The notes under the pieces are model-generated. The model was not told where the DNA came from, ran no database searches, and worked only from the letters and a program-made list of their open reading frames with translations. From Leptospiraceae bacterium (GTDB taxonomy: Bacteria; Spirochaetota; Leptospiria; Leptospirales; Leptospiraceae): 64,000 bases of DNA. Numbering within the stretch: position 1 is the first letter of the stretch; each line of letters begins with the position of its first letter. The position numbers and the translations under genes were made by a program. Below are positions 8,652 through 18,944 of the stretch, one piece after another. Where the stretch lies: positions 1 through 64,000 of the forward strand of contig JAGOHK010000015.1 of NCBI GenBank assembly GCA_017996175.1, written 5' to 3'.

Positions 8652-11600
8652 ATGTTGACATTGCCTGGATTCTGGATTTATGAAGAGCTTTACTACGGTG
8701 AGAAAAGTATCGTTTACAGAGCGGATAAGGATGGTAAGTCTTTAATAGTCAAAGCTTTGCAAAACGAATATCCAGGTGTAACCGAACTTGCCGCATTTCA
8801 TAATGAATATGAATTACTAAAATCAATAACACATCCCGGAATAGTCAAGGTTGTAGGTGTAGAAAAATACGAGAATAGCTTTGTTATTCTATTTGAGGAT
8901 ATAAAGGGTAAAGCACTTTCTCATCTAATGAGAAACGGAAAAGTTTTTTCCTTGCCACAAATTTTATCTATAGCAATAAAATTGGCACAAGCAATAGGTG
9001 AAATTCATAAAGCAAATATTGTTCATAGAGATATTAAACCTCATAATATTGTATTCAATGAAAGGTCTGGTGAATTAAATATAATTGATTTTGGAAGTGC
9101 AAGCCAGTTATCGCGGCAAAATTCATTTATCCCCTTGAATACTTCTCTAGAAGGAACTCTGACTTATATTTCACCAGAACAAACTGGACGAATGAATCGA
9201 ACGGTGGACTATCGAACTGATTTTTATTCGCTGGGAATTACAATCTATGAATTACTGGTAGGAGAATATCCTTTTTTATATTCCGACCCGATGGAATTAG
9301 TTCATGCGCATATTGCGCGTATACCAACATCTCCGAAAGTTCGTAATAATACCCCTAAAGCCATGTCGGATATTGTAATGAAACTTATCGAAAAAAATCC
9401 GGAAGATCGTTATCAAAATATAAATGGACTAATTTTTGATTTAGAGTGGTGTAAGGCAAACATAGATTTACTTGAGCGAAATGAGAATAGAAATAATTCT
9501 ATCAATTTTAAAATTGGAGAAAAAGATTTTTCAGGAAAATTTCAAATTCCTGAAAAACTATATGGTCGTAATACGGAGGTTTCTCAGATTATAGAAACTT
9601 TCAAGTTTGCTGCGAAGGGTAATACTGAGTTGCTTCTTATATCCGGTCCATCCGGTATAGGAAAATCAAATTTAATTAACGAATTAAATAAACCTATTTT
9701 AGAATACAAAGGATATTTTATTACTGGGAAGTATGATCAATTCAAAAGATCTATTCCCTACCGTGCCATTACTTATGCATTCAAAGGATTAATACAGCAA
9801 ATACTCTCTGAAAAGGCGAGTTTGATTTTGCAGTGGAGAAAAAAAATACTCGATGTTTTATCGCCTAACGCACAAATACTAATAGATGTTATACCTGGAT
9901 TAGAATCTCTTTTAGGTAGTCAGGAACCAGTTGTGGATTTAGGACCGGAAGAATCTCAGAATCGTTTTCATTTAGTTTTTCAAAAATTCATTGCAGTTCT
10001 TAGTGCCAAAGAACATCCTTTGGCGATTTTTTTGGATGATATGCAATGGGCGGATACTTCGAGTATTAAATTGATTCAAAATATTTTAGCTGACTCTGAA
10101 AAAAAACATCTTTTGCTAATGTTATCGTTTAGGGATAATGAGCTGTATCCGACAGACTCACTTTCTATATTACTAGATAATCTTAGGAAAGCTGATTTTA
10201 GTTACAAAGAAATTCATTTACATCCACTTTCTTTAATTGATATTCATACTTTGGTATCGGAAACTCTTTCTTGCGATAAGGAAAGATGCCGAGAATTAGC
10301 AGAAATACTTTACTCAAAAACAACTGGTAATCCTTTTTTTGTAAATACACTATTCAAAAGTCTTTACGATAAAAACTTAATCTATTTTTCAGAAGAAAGA
10401 TGGAATTGGGATATTCAAAAAATTCGAGAAGTGGAAATTTCAGAAAATGTAATTGATTTAATGTTTGAAAAAATAAAAAATCTAAAAACGTCCCTTATTG
10501 AAATTCTAAAATTTTCAGCCTGTATCGGTAACGAATTTAGGATAGATGCATTCACGCAAATCACAAAAGGAGATTTTTTTAACCTGAATCTTCAATTACA
10601 AGTTTTATCCAATGAAGGTTTTTTTATAATGACAGGGAATAATGTCCGTTTTGCGCACGACAAAATAAGAGAAACTATTTATTCAATGATGACGGAAGCC
10701 GAGAAAATCCAAAACCATTATAGAATCGGGAAGTGGTGGTTGGCAAATACTCCTAAAAAACTTTTGGAAGATAATATTTTTCATATTATCGGGCAGTTAA
10801 ATTATGGTAAAACATTAATTCATGATAATGATGAACGGTTACTGTTAGTTAAACTCAATCTAAAAGCTGGGAAAAAGGCGAAAATATCTACCGCTTATGA
10901 AGGAGCATTAAATTTCTTACACGAATGTGTCAGTATTCTTCCCGAAGATAAATGGGAAAATTTATATGACTTAACTCTTGAAATTTATAGAGAGTTAGTC
11001 GAGTGCGAATACCTCGCTACGCATTTTGAAGCGGCTAATAACCTGTATGACTACATTCTTGCAAATGCAAAAAATTTGAGCGATAAAATTCCAATCTATC
11101 AAATTTTAATTAGGCAAAGAGCGGGTGAGGGGAATGGTCAAGAGGCATTTTTAATCGGGTTTAATATATTAAAGCAGCTAGGTTTAACCTTGCCAGATAT
11201 CACCGACCCGGTTGCCATTAAAGGTGCGTTTATTGAGCAGTTAGGTGAATACGAACAATTACGCGGTGAAAAACCTATTCCCAGTTTAATCAACCTACCA
11301 GAAATGAAAGACCAAAATGCAATAGAAGCAATTTCACTCATTACAAATTTAGGAGATATTGCAATTTCATTGAAACCAGAATTGTTAGGGTTAATGTCTG
11401 TGCTTGGCGTGAATCTATCTTTGAAATACGGCAACACTCATGTATCTCCCATATCTTATGTTATGTGGGGAGTTATTACTAACCTTACATTTTTAGATTA
11501 TAAAAGCGGATATGAACTGGGGAAACTTAGCATTAGCCTTAATGAACAAAAATTTCCAAGCGGCTTGATATTTGCTAAACTATGCAGTTTTTACGGATGG

Positions 11601-14120
11601 AATATTCATCACTGGGTTCACCATGTGAAAGAAGACTTAGATATAGCTAAGAAAGGATATGAAATTGCTATGGCTAATAGTGATTTGATCTACGGCTCTT
11701 ATTTGATCGGAATGTCATTTAAGGCTTCTTTCTATATTGGTCTTCCCTTAAATAATGTATTAGAATATGCTAATAGAGCTTATTTATTTTCTGAAAAATA
11801 CAAACAACCTTTTTTAAAGGTTTTTGTATCTTCAAGTACCCGGATTATCAATGCGTTACTTGGAAGGACGGAAAATTATACATCGTTTGAAGATAAGGAA
11901 TTTAAAGAAGAAATTTTTATCAATGAAAATGAGAAATACGGACAAGTGATGGCATATTTTTATTTTAGAAAATTGCAACTGTATTATATTTTTGGTGAAT
12001 ATGAAAAATGTTTAGAGATACTTCCTAAAGTCGAATCCTATTTCCCAAATATTCCTCATCATATTGTATTTGCTGAATTTCATTTTTACAATGCTCTACT
12101 TTTAATTAGAAGGATGTCCAGCTTTTCAGAGAAAGATAAAAAAAATTATAAAGCAAAAATAAATGAAAGTTATGATTTTCTGCAAGTCTGGTCATCTTTA
12201 TGTGAAGATAATTTTCTACACTTATACTTACTGGTTCAAGCCGAAAAATCACGATTAGCCGGGGAAGAATTAGAAGCAATGCAGTTATACGATAAGTCAA
12301 TTGCCTCAGCAAAAAAATATGATTACACAAATAATGCAGCGATTGCAAACGAATTGGCTGCACAATTTTATTTATCAAAAGGTTTAGAAAAAGTTGCACT
12401 TGTATATTTGCAGGAATCACTATATTTGTTTAAGTTATGGGGCGCAGTGGCTAAAGTCAAACATCTAGAAGAAACCTATCCGCCGTTAAAAAAGCAATCT
12501 TTAAAACCGCTGGATTTAGATTTAGAAAAACGTATCAGCCCTAAGACGTTAGGAACCATAGGCACATCTTCGAATGGACATTTCCTTGATTTACATACTG
12601 TAATTAAAGCATCGCAGACTATTTCCGGGGAAATTCAATTAGAAAAATTACTTGAGAAGATGATTAAAATTCTCATAGAAAATGCGGGCGCAGAGAGAGG
12701 ATTTTTCTTATTAAAAGAACAGGACACTTGGTATATAAAGGCGGAAGGAAATTCAAATACAGAAGAGATAGAGGTTTTAGAAGCAAAACCTTTAGACGGC
12801 AACTCAGATTTATGCACTGGTATAGCAAATTATGTAATTCATACAAAACGAATTGTTCTTTTGAGTGATGCTGCAAGAAAAGGAATTTTTGTAAATGATG
12901 AATATGTGAGAAATAGGAAACCACGGTCAATTCTTTGTTATCCGGTGATAAACAAGGGAGAACTTTTAGGACTTGTTTATTTAGAAAATAATCTTAGTTC
13001 GGAAGCATTCACTTCAGATCGGGTTGAAATTTTAAATATTCTTTCCTCTCAGATTGCACTTAGTTTAGAGAATTCTCTACTCTATACAAATTTAGAGGGA
13101 AAAGTCGCAGAGCGAACTAGGGACTTAGAAGTTACGTTGGATAATTTGAAGTTAACCCAAAATGAGTTAATTCAATCAGAGAAAACGGCGGCTCTTGGAC
13201 AGTTGATTGCGGGTGTCGCACATGAAATAAATACTCCCATTGGAGCAATTAGTTCTTCTATGGAATCTGTTCAAGGATTTTTGGATAGAGACTTCATTGC
13301 TGTGTTAGACTATTTTATCCAAGCAAAGCCAGAAGATAGAGTATTTATGCAGAAAATTCTTTATAGACAATCGCAAAATAAATCCTTTATATCTTCTAAA
13401 GAAAAGAGGCAAATTAAAATAAACCTTCAAAATATTCTTTCCGAGCAGAATGTAAAAGATTCAGATATTATTGCAGATCATTTAACTGATATTGGAATAT
13501 ATGAAAATATTGAAGAATATATTCCAATTCTAAAAAGTTCGGGTGCTGCTTTATTAAATAAAGTATATAAACTTTCTATATTAAGAAAAGCATTGGGTAA
13601 TATACAATTAGCCACAGATAAAACTTCGAAAATTGTTTATGCGTTGAAAAGTTATTCGCACAAAGAGTCAACAGGAGTAAAAACCAAAACTAGAATTGAA
13701 GTTGGTATGGATACTGTTTTGACTTTGTACCAGAATGTATTAAATAGAGGGATCGAGCTACAAAAATTCTATGAGCCTAATCTACCGGAAATTCAATGTT
13801 ATCCGGATGAGCTAAGTCAAGTGTGGATTAATTTAATTCAAAATGCAATTCACGCAATGGATTCAAAGGGAAAACTAATCATTTCTGTTAGGAAAGAAAA
13901 CTCTGATATTAAAATCGAAATTACTGACAATGGAAAAGGAATTCCCCCAGAAGTTCAAAAAAAGATATTTCAACCTTTTTTTACTACCAAACCTGCCGGA
14001 GAAGGGAGCGGACTTGGTTTGGGAATAGTAGAGCAAATTTTAGAAAAACATGAAGGCTCAATTCGATTTGAATCAGAGCCAGGCAAAACAACTTTTACGA
14101 TAACACTTCCAATAAAATAA
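8652..14120 (+). CDS. Ser/Thr kinase-ATPase-GAF-histidine kinase multidomain sensor
   Basis: 1822 residues. An N-terminal Hanks-type protein kinase (about 8-270) has Lys34 (LIVKAL), catalytic H125-R126-D127, and D146-F147-G148. A predicted ATPase of the AAA/STAND type follows, with Walker A GPSGIGKS (Lys338) and a Walker B-like FLDDMQWAD. Then come a long helical TPR-like region (about 700-1290), a GAF domain (about 1315-1460), a coiled coil, a histidine kinase dimerisation helix with H1524 (GVAHEINTP), and an HATPase_c domain (QNAIHAMD, DNGKGIP, GSGLGLGIV). No membrane segment is evident, so it should be cytoplasmic. Proteins with this layout are known as trifunctional kinases. The following receiver gene starts 10 bp downstream and is the obvious phosphoacceptor. 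Confidence 0.93.
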   Translation: MLTLPGFWIYEELYYGEKSIVYRADKDGKSLIVKALQNEYPGVTELAAFHNEYELLKSITHPGIVKVVGVEKYENSFVILFEDIKGKALSHLMRNGKVFSLPQILSIAIKLAQAIGEIHKANIVHRDIKPHNIVFNERSGELNIIDFGSASQLSRQNSFIPLNTSLEGTLTYISPEQTGRMNRTVDYRTDFYSLGITIYELLVGEYPFLYSDPMELVHAHIARIPTSPKVRNNTPKAMSDIVMKLIEKNPEDRYQNINGLIFDLEWCKANIDLLERNENRNNSINFKIGEKDFSGKFQIPEKLYGRNTEVSQIIETFKFAAKGNTELLLISGPSGIGKSNLINELNKPILEYKGYFITGKYDQFKRSIPYRAITYAFKGLIQQILSEKASLILQWRKKILDVLSPNAQILIDVIPGLESLLGSQEPVVDLGPEESQNRFHLVFQKFIAVLSAKEHPLAIFLDDMQWADTSSIKLIQNILADSEKKHLLLMLSFRDNELYPTDSLSILLDNLRKADFSYKEIHLHPLSLIDIHTLVSETLSCDKERCRELAEILYSKTTGNPFFVNTLFKSLYDKNLIYFSEERWNWDIQKIREVEISENVIDLMFEKIKNLKTSLIEILKFSACIGNEFRIDAFTQITKGDFFNLNLQLQVLSNEGFFIMTGNNVRFAHDKIRETIYSMMTEAEKIQNHYRIGKWWLANTPKKLLEDNIFHIIGQLNYGKTLIHDNDERLLLVKLNLKAGKKAKISTAYEGALNFLHECVSILPEDKWENLYDLTLEIYRELVECEYLATHFEAANNLYDYILANAKNLSDKIPIYQILIRQRAGEGNGQEAFLIGFNILKQLGLTLPDITDPVAIKGAFIEQLGEYEQLRGEKPIPSLINLPEMKDQNAIEAISLITNLGDIAISLKPELLGLMSVLGVNLSLKYGNTHVSPISYVMWGVITNLTFLDYKSGYELGKLSISLNEQKFPSGLIFAKLCSFYGWNIHHWVHHVKEDLDIAKKGYEIAMANSDLIYGSYLIGMSFKASFYIGLPLNNVLEYANRAYLFSEKYKQPFLKVFVSSSTRIINALLGRTENYTSFEDKEFKEEIFINENEKYGQVMAYFYFRKLQLYYIFGEYEKCLEILPKVESYFPNIPHHIVFAEFHFYNALLLIRRMSSFSEKDKKNYKAKINESYDFLQVWSSLCEDNFLHLYLLVQAEKSRLAGEELEAMQLYDKSIASAKKYDYTNNAAIANELAAQFYLSKGLEKVALVYLQESLYLFKLWGAVAKVKHLEETYPPLKKQSLKPLDLDLEKRISPKTLGTIGTSSNGHFLDLHTVIKASQTISGEIQLEKLLEKMIKILIENAGAERGFFLLKEQDTWYIKAEGNSNTEEIEVLEAKPLDGNSDLCTGIANYVIHTKRIVLLSDAARKGIFVNDEYVRNRKPRSILCYPVINKGELLGLVYLENNLSSEAFTSDRVEILNILSSQIALSLENSLLYTNLEGKVAERTRDLEVTLDNLKLTQNELIQSEKTAALGQLIAGVAHEINTPIGAISSSMESVQGFLDRDFIAVLDYFIQAKPEDRVFMQKILYRQSQNKSFISSKEKRQIKINLQNILSEQNVKDSDIIADHLTDIGIYENIEEYIPILKSSGAALLNKVYKLSILRKALGNIQLATDKTSKIVYALKSYSHKESTGVKTKTRIEVGMDTVLTLYQNVLNRGIELQKFYEPNLPEIQCYPDELSQVWINLIQNAIHAMDSKGKLIISVRKENSDIKIEITDNGKGIPPEVQKKIFQPFFTTKPAGEGSGLGLGIVEQILEKHEGSIRFESEPGKTTFTITLPIK

Positions 14121-14130
14121 AGAGGAATAT

Positions 14131-15429
14131 ATGAAACCCATAATTCTATGTGTAGATGATGAGAGTTTAATTTTAGATAGTTTAAAAATGGTATTGAAAG
14201 AACATTTTGGTGACGGCTATTCTGTTGAAACCGCAGAGAACGGAGATGATGCTCTAGAGTTAATTGATGAGTTAACCCGAAATGGTATGGAAATTCCAGT
14301 ATTGATTTCAGATTATGTGATGCCTGGAATTAAGGGAGATGAGTTTCTAATTTTAGCACATAGCAGAATTCCAAACGCATTAAAGATTATGCTGACAGGT
14401 CAAGCTGATTTACACGGGGTAGAAAATGTAATCAATAGAGCAACTCTCTATCGTTTTCTAAGTAAACCTTGGAGCACACAAGATTTTATTATGACTATCG
14501 AAGAGGCACTCAAAAGTTATGCGCAAACAAGACAAATTTCAATCCAAAATCGTGAGTTAGAAAAATCAGAAAAAAAATACAAAGACCTAGTTGAAAATTC
14601 GCCAGATATTATTTTCTCTCTAGATAAAGATGAGCGGATAAGAACCATTAATCAGTCGGTTAATCGTATTTTAAGATACAAACCGAAAAGTTTAATTGGT
14701 AAAAAGTTTTCTGAACTAATTTATATCACAGAATGGGTGAATGAAAAAATTGTACAGGAAAAAATGTTGGAGCTAATTCACTCAAATGGTCCTGTTGTGT
14801 TTAATTGCGATTTAGTTACTGCGGCTGGTGAACCGAAAGAAATGTTAATCAAGTTACAGCGAATGTCTACAGGAAATGATTTTTTAATTTTAGGAACTGC
14901 CTCAAATATAGAAGAGGATTTGCTTATTCGTCTATGTGAAAGAGAAACCCAGGTTTATATAATCGAAAACTATATGACTCAAATTGATATGGTATGTAAA
15001 AGAATTTCAAATGCTATTACAAAATATGGTAGTGAAGAGGATATTTTTTTAATCAAACTTTGTATTATGGAGTTACTCGTAAATGCAATGGAACATGGAA
15101 ACCTAGATATAAGCTTTGATGAAAAAACAGAAGCACTGGATAATAACGAATACTACCAACTGTTGTTCAAAAGACAACATAATCCTAATTTTAAAAATAA
15201 GCGGATAATAATAGAATTCGCACTTGAACCCCAAAAAGTTGAAATACGAATTACCGATGAAGGGAAAGGTTTTGATCACAAAAAGCATTTAGCAAAAGTT
15301 GATGCTGAAGGTGTTTCACTTAGATCAACTCACGGTCGGGGTCTTCAAATGGCGAAAAGTTTTTTTCATACATTTGAATACAATGAAAAAGGAAATTCCG
15401 TTTTCTTAATTCGAAATTTCCAAGTTTAG
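14131..15429 (+). CDS. Receiver-PAS-RsbW-type ATPase response regulator
   Basis: 432 residues. A receiver domain (about 3-125) has D9/D10 and phosphoacceptor D61 (ISDYVMPG). A PAS domain (about 145-265) follows, and a C-terminal HATPase_c domain of the RsbW/anti-sigma kinase kind (about 280-430) has the N-box ELLVNAMEHGN, DEGKGFD and HGRGLQMAKSF. A good Shine-Dalgarno (AGAGGAA) precedes the ATG, 10 bp after the 1822-residue kinase. The output looks like a Ser kinase acting on a STAS-type or other partner; the STAS protein at 49136 is a possible target, but this is only inference. Confidence 0.9.
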   Translation: MKPIILCVDDESLILDSLKMVLKEHFGDGYSVETAENGDDALELIDELTRNGMEIPVLISDYVMPGIKGDEFLILAHSRIPNALKIMLTGQADLHGVENVINRATLYRFLSKPWSTQDFIMTIEEALKSYAQTRQISIQNRELEKSEKKYKDLVENSPDIIFSLDKDERIRTINQSVNRILRYKPKSLIGKKFSELIYITEWVNEKIVQEKMLELIHSNGPVVFNCDLVTAAGEPKEMLIKLQRMSTGNDFLILGTASNIEEDLLIRLCERETQVYIIENYMTQIDMVCKRISNAITKYGSEEDIFLIKLCIMELLVNAMEHGNLDISFDEKTEALDNNEYYQLLFKRQHNPNFKNKRIIIEFALEPQKVEIRITDEGKGFDHKKHLAKVDAEGVSLRSTHGRGLQMAKSFFHTFEYNEKGNSVFLIRNFQV

Positions 15430-15435
15430 TATTTT

Positions 15436-16701
15436 TTATTTACTCGAACTAGTAAATATTCCCTTCGCCATTGAAGCAGATAATACTTCGGCAGCACGAA
15501 TATCATTTGGATAGGACTTATAGTGACTGCATTTATTTTTACATATTTGGTCTTCTAAGATTTCAACTTTTCTATTGTAAAAATCATCCTTACTTTGCAT
15601 ATTGATGTTCAAGTTAAATAGTCCCGATAATAATAAAATCAGGGCTAAATGTTTTCTTATTCTTATGTTTGGAAGAAAACAAAGATAAATGACCGCATAG
15701 AGGATTACTGTATTTAATTGATACCTTGAAGCAAAAGCTTGCCCGTAACCGAATCTATCTCTTGAAATAATTAAAGATACAAATGAAATTAATACAAATG
15801 ATAACATAGATAGATGAAGTCTCGAAAATTGCTTATGATTTTTAAAAATATACAAAATAAATAGTAAAGGAATTACACCGACTACAAGAATAATTTTGGA
15901 TTGGAAAACAGAGGATAATAATGTTAAGGCGTAAAAAATTCGATTTATTAAAAAAAGTTTTTCAAATCTAAATAATACAGTTGGATATGCATCTGGTTTT
16001 TGATATGGAAATAAAATAAAATAAGTAAAAATCGTAATTAGCCCAATCAGTACCCATGAAATTAAACGAGGTCTGTTCCTTAATAAAACCAAAACCCCAC
16101 TAAAAAAAACAAACATACCATTTCCTTGAGAGAAAGAAGATAATAGCGCAAAAAATATTCCAAGACAAAAATAGCCGATTTCTGATCTATTGATTAGATA
16201 CAATGATAGAAAGGCAAAAATCAAAACGGGGTAATTACTCAAAGAACCCATTGCCCATGTTTGTGTTTCCCAAAAACTGGAATTTAAAATGAGGAAGAAT
16301 ACTGGAGAAATTAAAATAAATTTACGTTTATCGTTCGTTGAATTATAAAGTGTAACCAAAAGTAGTATAAATAAAAAGTTTCCTAGTAATATTAAGTGAA
16401 CAAAATTTATGGAGGAAAAAAGTTTATAGTAAATCAACACTATAATTCTGAGAAATACAAGGCGATGCTCATTGTGCTGGCTAAACAAAGTTATAATTTT
16501 TGAATTACTATCTTCCCATGTATTTAAAAAAGATAGTATAGAATCATAATCATCAGCCAATGGAAAATTTACTGCATATTTATAAATAGCATAGTAATAA
16601 TTATTTAATGTTGAGGCAATAATAAGCAAGGTAATGATTTTCAGTAAGGTTGTGCGCTTAATTTTATACTTCATTAATATAGTAGAAATTTTTTTTAACA
16701 T
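15436..16701 (-). CDS. Polytopic membrane protein, possibly GT-C type glycosyltransferase
   Basis: 421 residues with about ten hydrophobic helices starting at residue ~18. The first extracytoplasmic loop has PLADDYDSIL and a later SQHNEHRL motif. The acidic pair in the first loop is reminiscent of GT-C fold glycosyltransferases that use polyprenyl-linked sugars, but the similarity is only topological. It converges on the response regulator gene with a 6-bp gap. No sugar or O-antigen genes are adjacent. Function unproven. Confidence 0.6.
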   Translation of the reverse strand: MLKKISTILMKYKIKRTTLLKIITLLIIASTLNNYYYAIYKYAVNFPLADDYDSILSFLNTWEDSNSKIITLFSQHNEHRLVFLRIIVLIYYKLFSSINFVHLILLGNFLFILLLVTLYNSTNDKRKFILISPVFFLILNSSFWETQTWAMGSLSNYPVLIFAFLSLYLINRSEIGYFCLGIFFALLSSFSQGNGMFVFFSGVLVLLRNRPRLISWVLIGLITIFTYFILFPYQKPDAYPTVLFRFEKLFLINRIFYALTLLSSVFQSKIILVVGVIPLLFILYIFKNHKQFSRLHLSMLSFVLISFVSLIISRDRFGYGQAFASRYQLNTVILYAVIYLCFLPNIRIRKHLALILLLSGLFNLNINMQSKDDFYNRKVEILEDQICKNKCSHYKSYPNDIRAAEVLSASMAKGIFTSSSK

Positions 16702-16841
16702 TCTTTCCTAATCCTTTCTTTACAAAAATTTTAATTAAAAGAAAGTCAAGTTTATTTAATAATTGATATCGCACAAAAAAGGAAATTAATAACTCACCTT
16801 ATTGGGAATGTGAAAAAAGTGTCCCACCGTGGCAAAATTTT

Positions 16842-17120
16842 TTGCGTTTACATATTCCCCAAGGTTCACTGATAGTGATCTACAAGTTTAAATCTACCTT
16901 GAAAGAATTTTCTATGACGAACGTAAAGAATTTTGTGAATCACCCGCAGTCGAATGGAAAGTTGGATCGTTTTCATGGAACTATCAAACCAGAGGCTATT
17001 CGTTATATACCAAAAATTACTTTTGAGCAAAGGAAAAAAGAAGTCGAAGAGATTCTATTTTATCAGAACGAAAGCGAAAATTGCTTGAAGGAAAACAAAA
17101 GCGTAAAGAGTATTCATTAA
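16842..17120 (+). pseudogene. Decayed transposase (integrase-core C-terminal fragment)
   Basis: The fragment contains NHPQSNGKLDRFHGT, the conserved end of the DDE integrase core of IS3/IS481-type transposases. Just upstream, a TDSDLQ piece recalling the HSD-x-G motif is readable only in another frame. The 3' end continues as an ERKRKLLEGKQKRKEYS-like tail in yet another frame, up to about 17140. The fragment is thus truncated and frameshifted. No terminal inverted repeats were identified. The rest of 16702-17228 is AT-rich with nothing else recognised. Confidence 0.75.
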
Positions 17121-17228
17121 AAGCAAAAACAAATTTTGAGGTAATAACACGAGAGTGGTTTAGCTTATTTTTATCCCTTCAAAATTCCGTTTATGGCTGA
17201 ATAAGACAAACGATAAAGGAATTAATAC

Positions 17229-17864
17229 ATGAAAATTTTATTCGCCTTAATTTTATCAATGAACCTTAATTGTGTTCAAAATATTATGCAATGTCCAACT
17301 GATGTTGTTACATTAAAACAAGAATGTAATTCTTATAAGGAAAGAACAAAATCTAGTCAGGATATGGTTTTGGTTGGACTTGGAATTTCTGCGGTGGGGT
17401 TTAATAATCTTAGCTCCGAGTCAGCTTCTGTACCTGGAATTACAAGTGAGCATAATAGACTAAGAGCATTGGAAGCTGTAGGTTTGCCGAATTTAGTTTG
17501 GGATGCGACAGTTGCTTCCTATGCTGCTGAAAAAGTTGCCTATCTTGCGTATAATAATAATTGCGCGCTAAATCATAATGTTGGACCTACAAATCCGGGT
17601 TATGGCGAAAATCTTGCCTGGGCTAGTTTTACCAGTTACACAGCAGTAGCCGCAACTAATGCCTGGTACAATGAAAAGGCGGATTATACACTTGCGACTA
17701 ATTCCTGTGCTAGTGGAAAAGTTTGTGGGCATTATACTCAAGTTGTTTGGAAAAACTCTACAAAGCTAGGCTGTGCCGGCGTGATCTGTCCGAATAATGG
17801 GGGCATAATATATGGTTGCAATTACAATCCACCGGGAAATTACTCCGGTCAAAAACCTTATTAA
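17229..17864 (+). CDS. CAP/SCP-domain (PR-1-like) lipoprotein
   Basis: 211 residues. A short leader ends at a Cys (MNLNC, Cys15), consistent with a lipoprotein. From about residue 70 to the end is a CAP (SCP/PR-1) domain with the four cavity residues H116 (LNHNVG), E127 (YGENLAW), E149 (WYNEKADY) and H168 (CGHYTQVVW), plus the Cys-rich GCNYNPPGNY ending. A good Shine-Dalgarno (AAGGAATT) precedes the ATG. Bacterial CAP proteins are extracytoplasmic and have various proposed roles (lipid binding, proteolysis); the role here is unknown. Confidence 0.9.
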   Translation: MKILFALILSMNLNCVQNIMQCPTDVVTLKQECNSYKERTKSSQDMVLVGLGISAVGFNNLSSESASVPGITSEHNRLRALEAVGLPNLVWDATVASYAAEKVAYLAYNNNCALNHNVGPTNPGYGENLAWASFTSYTAVAATNAWYNEKADYTLATNSCASGKVCGHYTQVVWKNSTKLGCAGVICPNNGGIIYGCNYNPPGNYSGQKPY

Positions 17865-17978
17865 TATCTAATCCTCCCCTAGATTTGGCAAGAAATTATT
17901 GAAAATTAAACTTGAACTTTAAACCCAAATATAGATTAATTCAATCTGTATTCTATTTTTTATTTATTGGAGTTTTTC

Positions 17979-18944
17979 ATGAAACAATTTTCTACGGGTA
18001 TTCTTTTTTTTATACTATCTGTCTTCCTTTCTTCATTATTACTTGCAAAACCAACGGAAGACCGTGGAATTCGCAAAGCAATTAAAAAAGCAGATACAGA
18101 GTTTTTTAAAACAATCACATTAGAAGACCTAGATGCTGGAAACAAACCAGATTCCGAAGGGAAAACACTGATTACCCGCATGGAGATAGATGGAGTGAAT
18201 GCACTCGTTGGTGCTTTTAAGAATCCTAATGTAGAAGTTAGAAAAAGAATTTACAAAGAATTACTTTATTCGGATATTTTTAGAGATTTAGAAGGGGTTA
18301 CGGTTGCGGATTTCATGTCCCAAGACAAACAACTTAAACAATATCTTGATAAACTCAGAATTGCAATTTATTCTGTTGATGAATTTGAGGATTCAGAGGC
18401 TTCTGATGCGTTATCCGCTCTAATTAAACAATATGGTTACAGTGTTAAAGAAGCAATCAAGGCAAAGAATCCAAAAGCGATAGCCGTGATGTCTCCTGAA
18501 TTTTTTAAAAAATCTAATTCTGAAGATCCTAAAACAGTAATTGTAAGATTTAAGAAAAATGGTGTAAAAACTTTAATCAAAGCACTTGAATACGAACCGG
18601 GTAATCCTGAAACGAAGAAGCTAATCATAGAAAGCCTCTTCTACAAAACGTTAGGTGGACCGGAAAAAGTTATTCCGAAAAAAAGTGCAAGAGAAACTAA
18701 GGCGGAGAGTTTATTTTTAATAGCGGATAAAGAAAAGAATCCGGAAATAAGAACACTCTTAATGCAACTAGCACAAGCATATTATTTCCCAGAAGATAGT
18801 GAACCTGTAAAAAGTACAACTAAGAATGATGAAAAAACTGATTCAGACAAATCTAATCTTTCCGACGATGAAGATGAATCTCCAAATGAAGAAGTAAAAG
18901 AAAAACCAAAAGCAAAAAAGAAAAAAAGAAGAAATAATAAATGA
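17979..18944 (+). CDS. Exported hypothetical protein with basic tail
   Basis: 321 residues from the ATG at 17979, which has a GGAG seven bases upstream; an upstream TTG in frame at 17967 lies on that ribosome site and is unlikely. The N-terminus is a signal peptide (about 1-25). The body has repeated helical blocks around IDGVNALVGAFKNPN and KNGVKTLIKALE, suggesting two related HEAT-like units, and the tail is Asp/Glu- then Lys-rich. No family is recognised. Its TGA overlaps the ATG of the MFS transporter (ATGA), so the two are co-translated. Confidence 0.75.
   Translation: MKQFSTGILFFILSVFLSSLLLAKPTEDRGIRKAIKKADTEFFKTITLEDLDAGNKPDSEGKTLITRMEIDGVNALVGAFKNPNVEVRKRIYKELLYSDIFRDLEGVTVADFMSQDKQLKQYLDKLRIAIYSVDEFEDSEASDALSALIKQYGYSVKEAIKAKNPKAIAVMSPEFFKKSNSEDPKTVIVRFKKNGVKTLIKALEYEPGNPETKKLIIESLFYKTLGGPEKVIPKKSARETKAESLFLIADKEKNPEIRTLLMQLAQAYYFPEDSEPVKSTTKNDEKTDSDKSNLSDDEDESPNEEVKEKPKAKKKKRRNNK

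Noticed and set aside
12106-12420. Antisense open frame of 104 codons inside the large kinase gene
   Set aside because: Opposite strand of a well-supported coding region with no recognisable motif; treated as a shadow.
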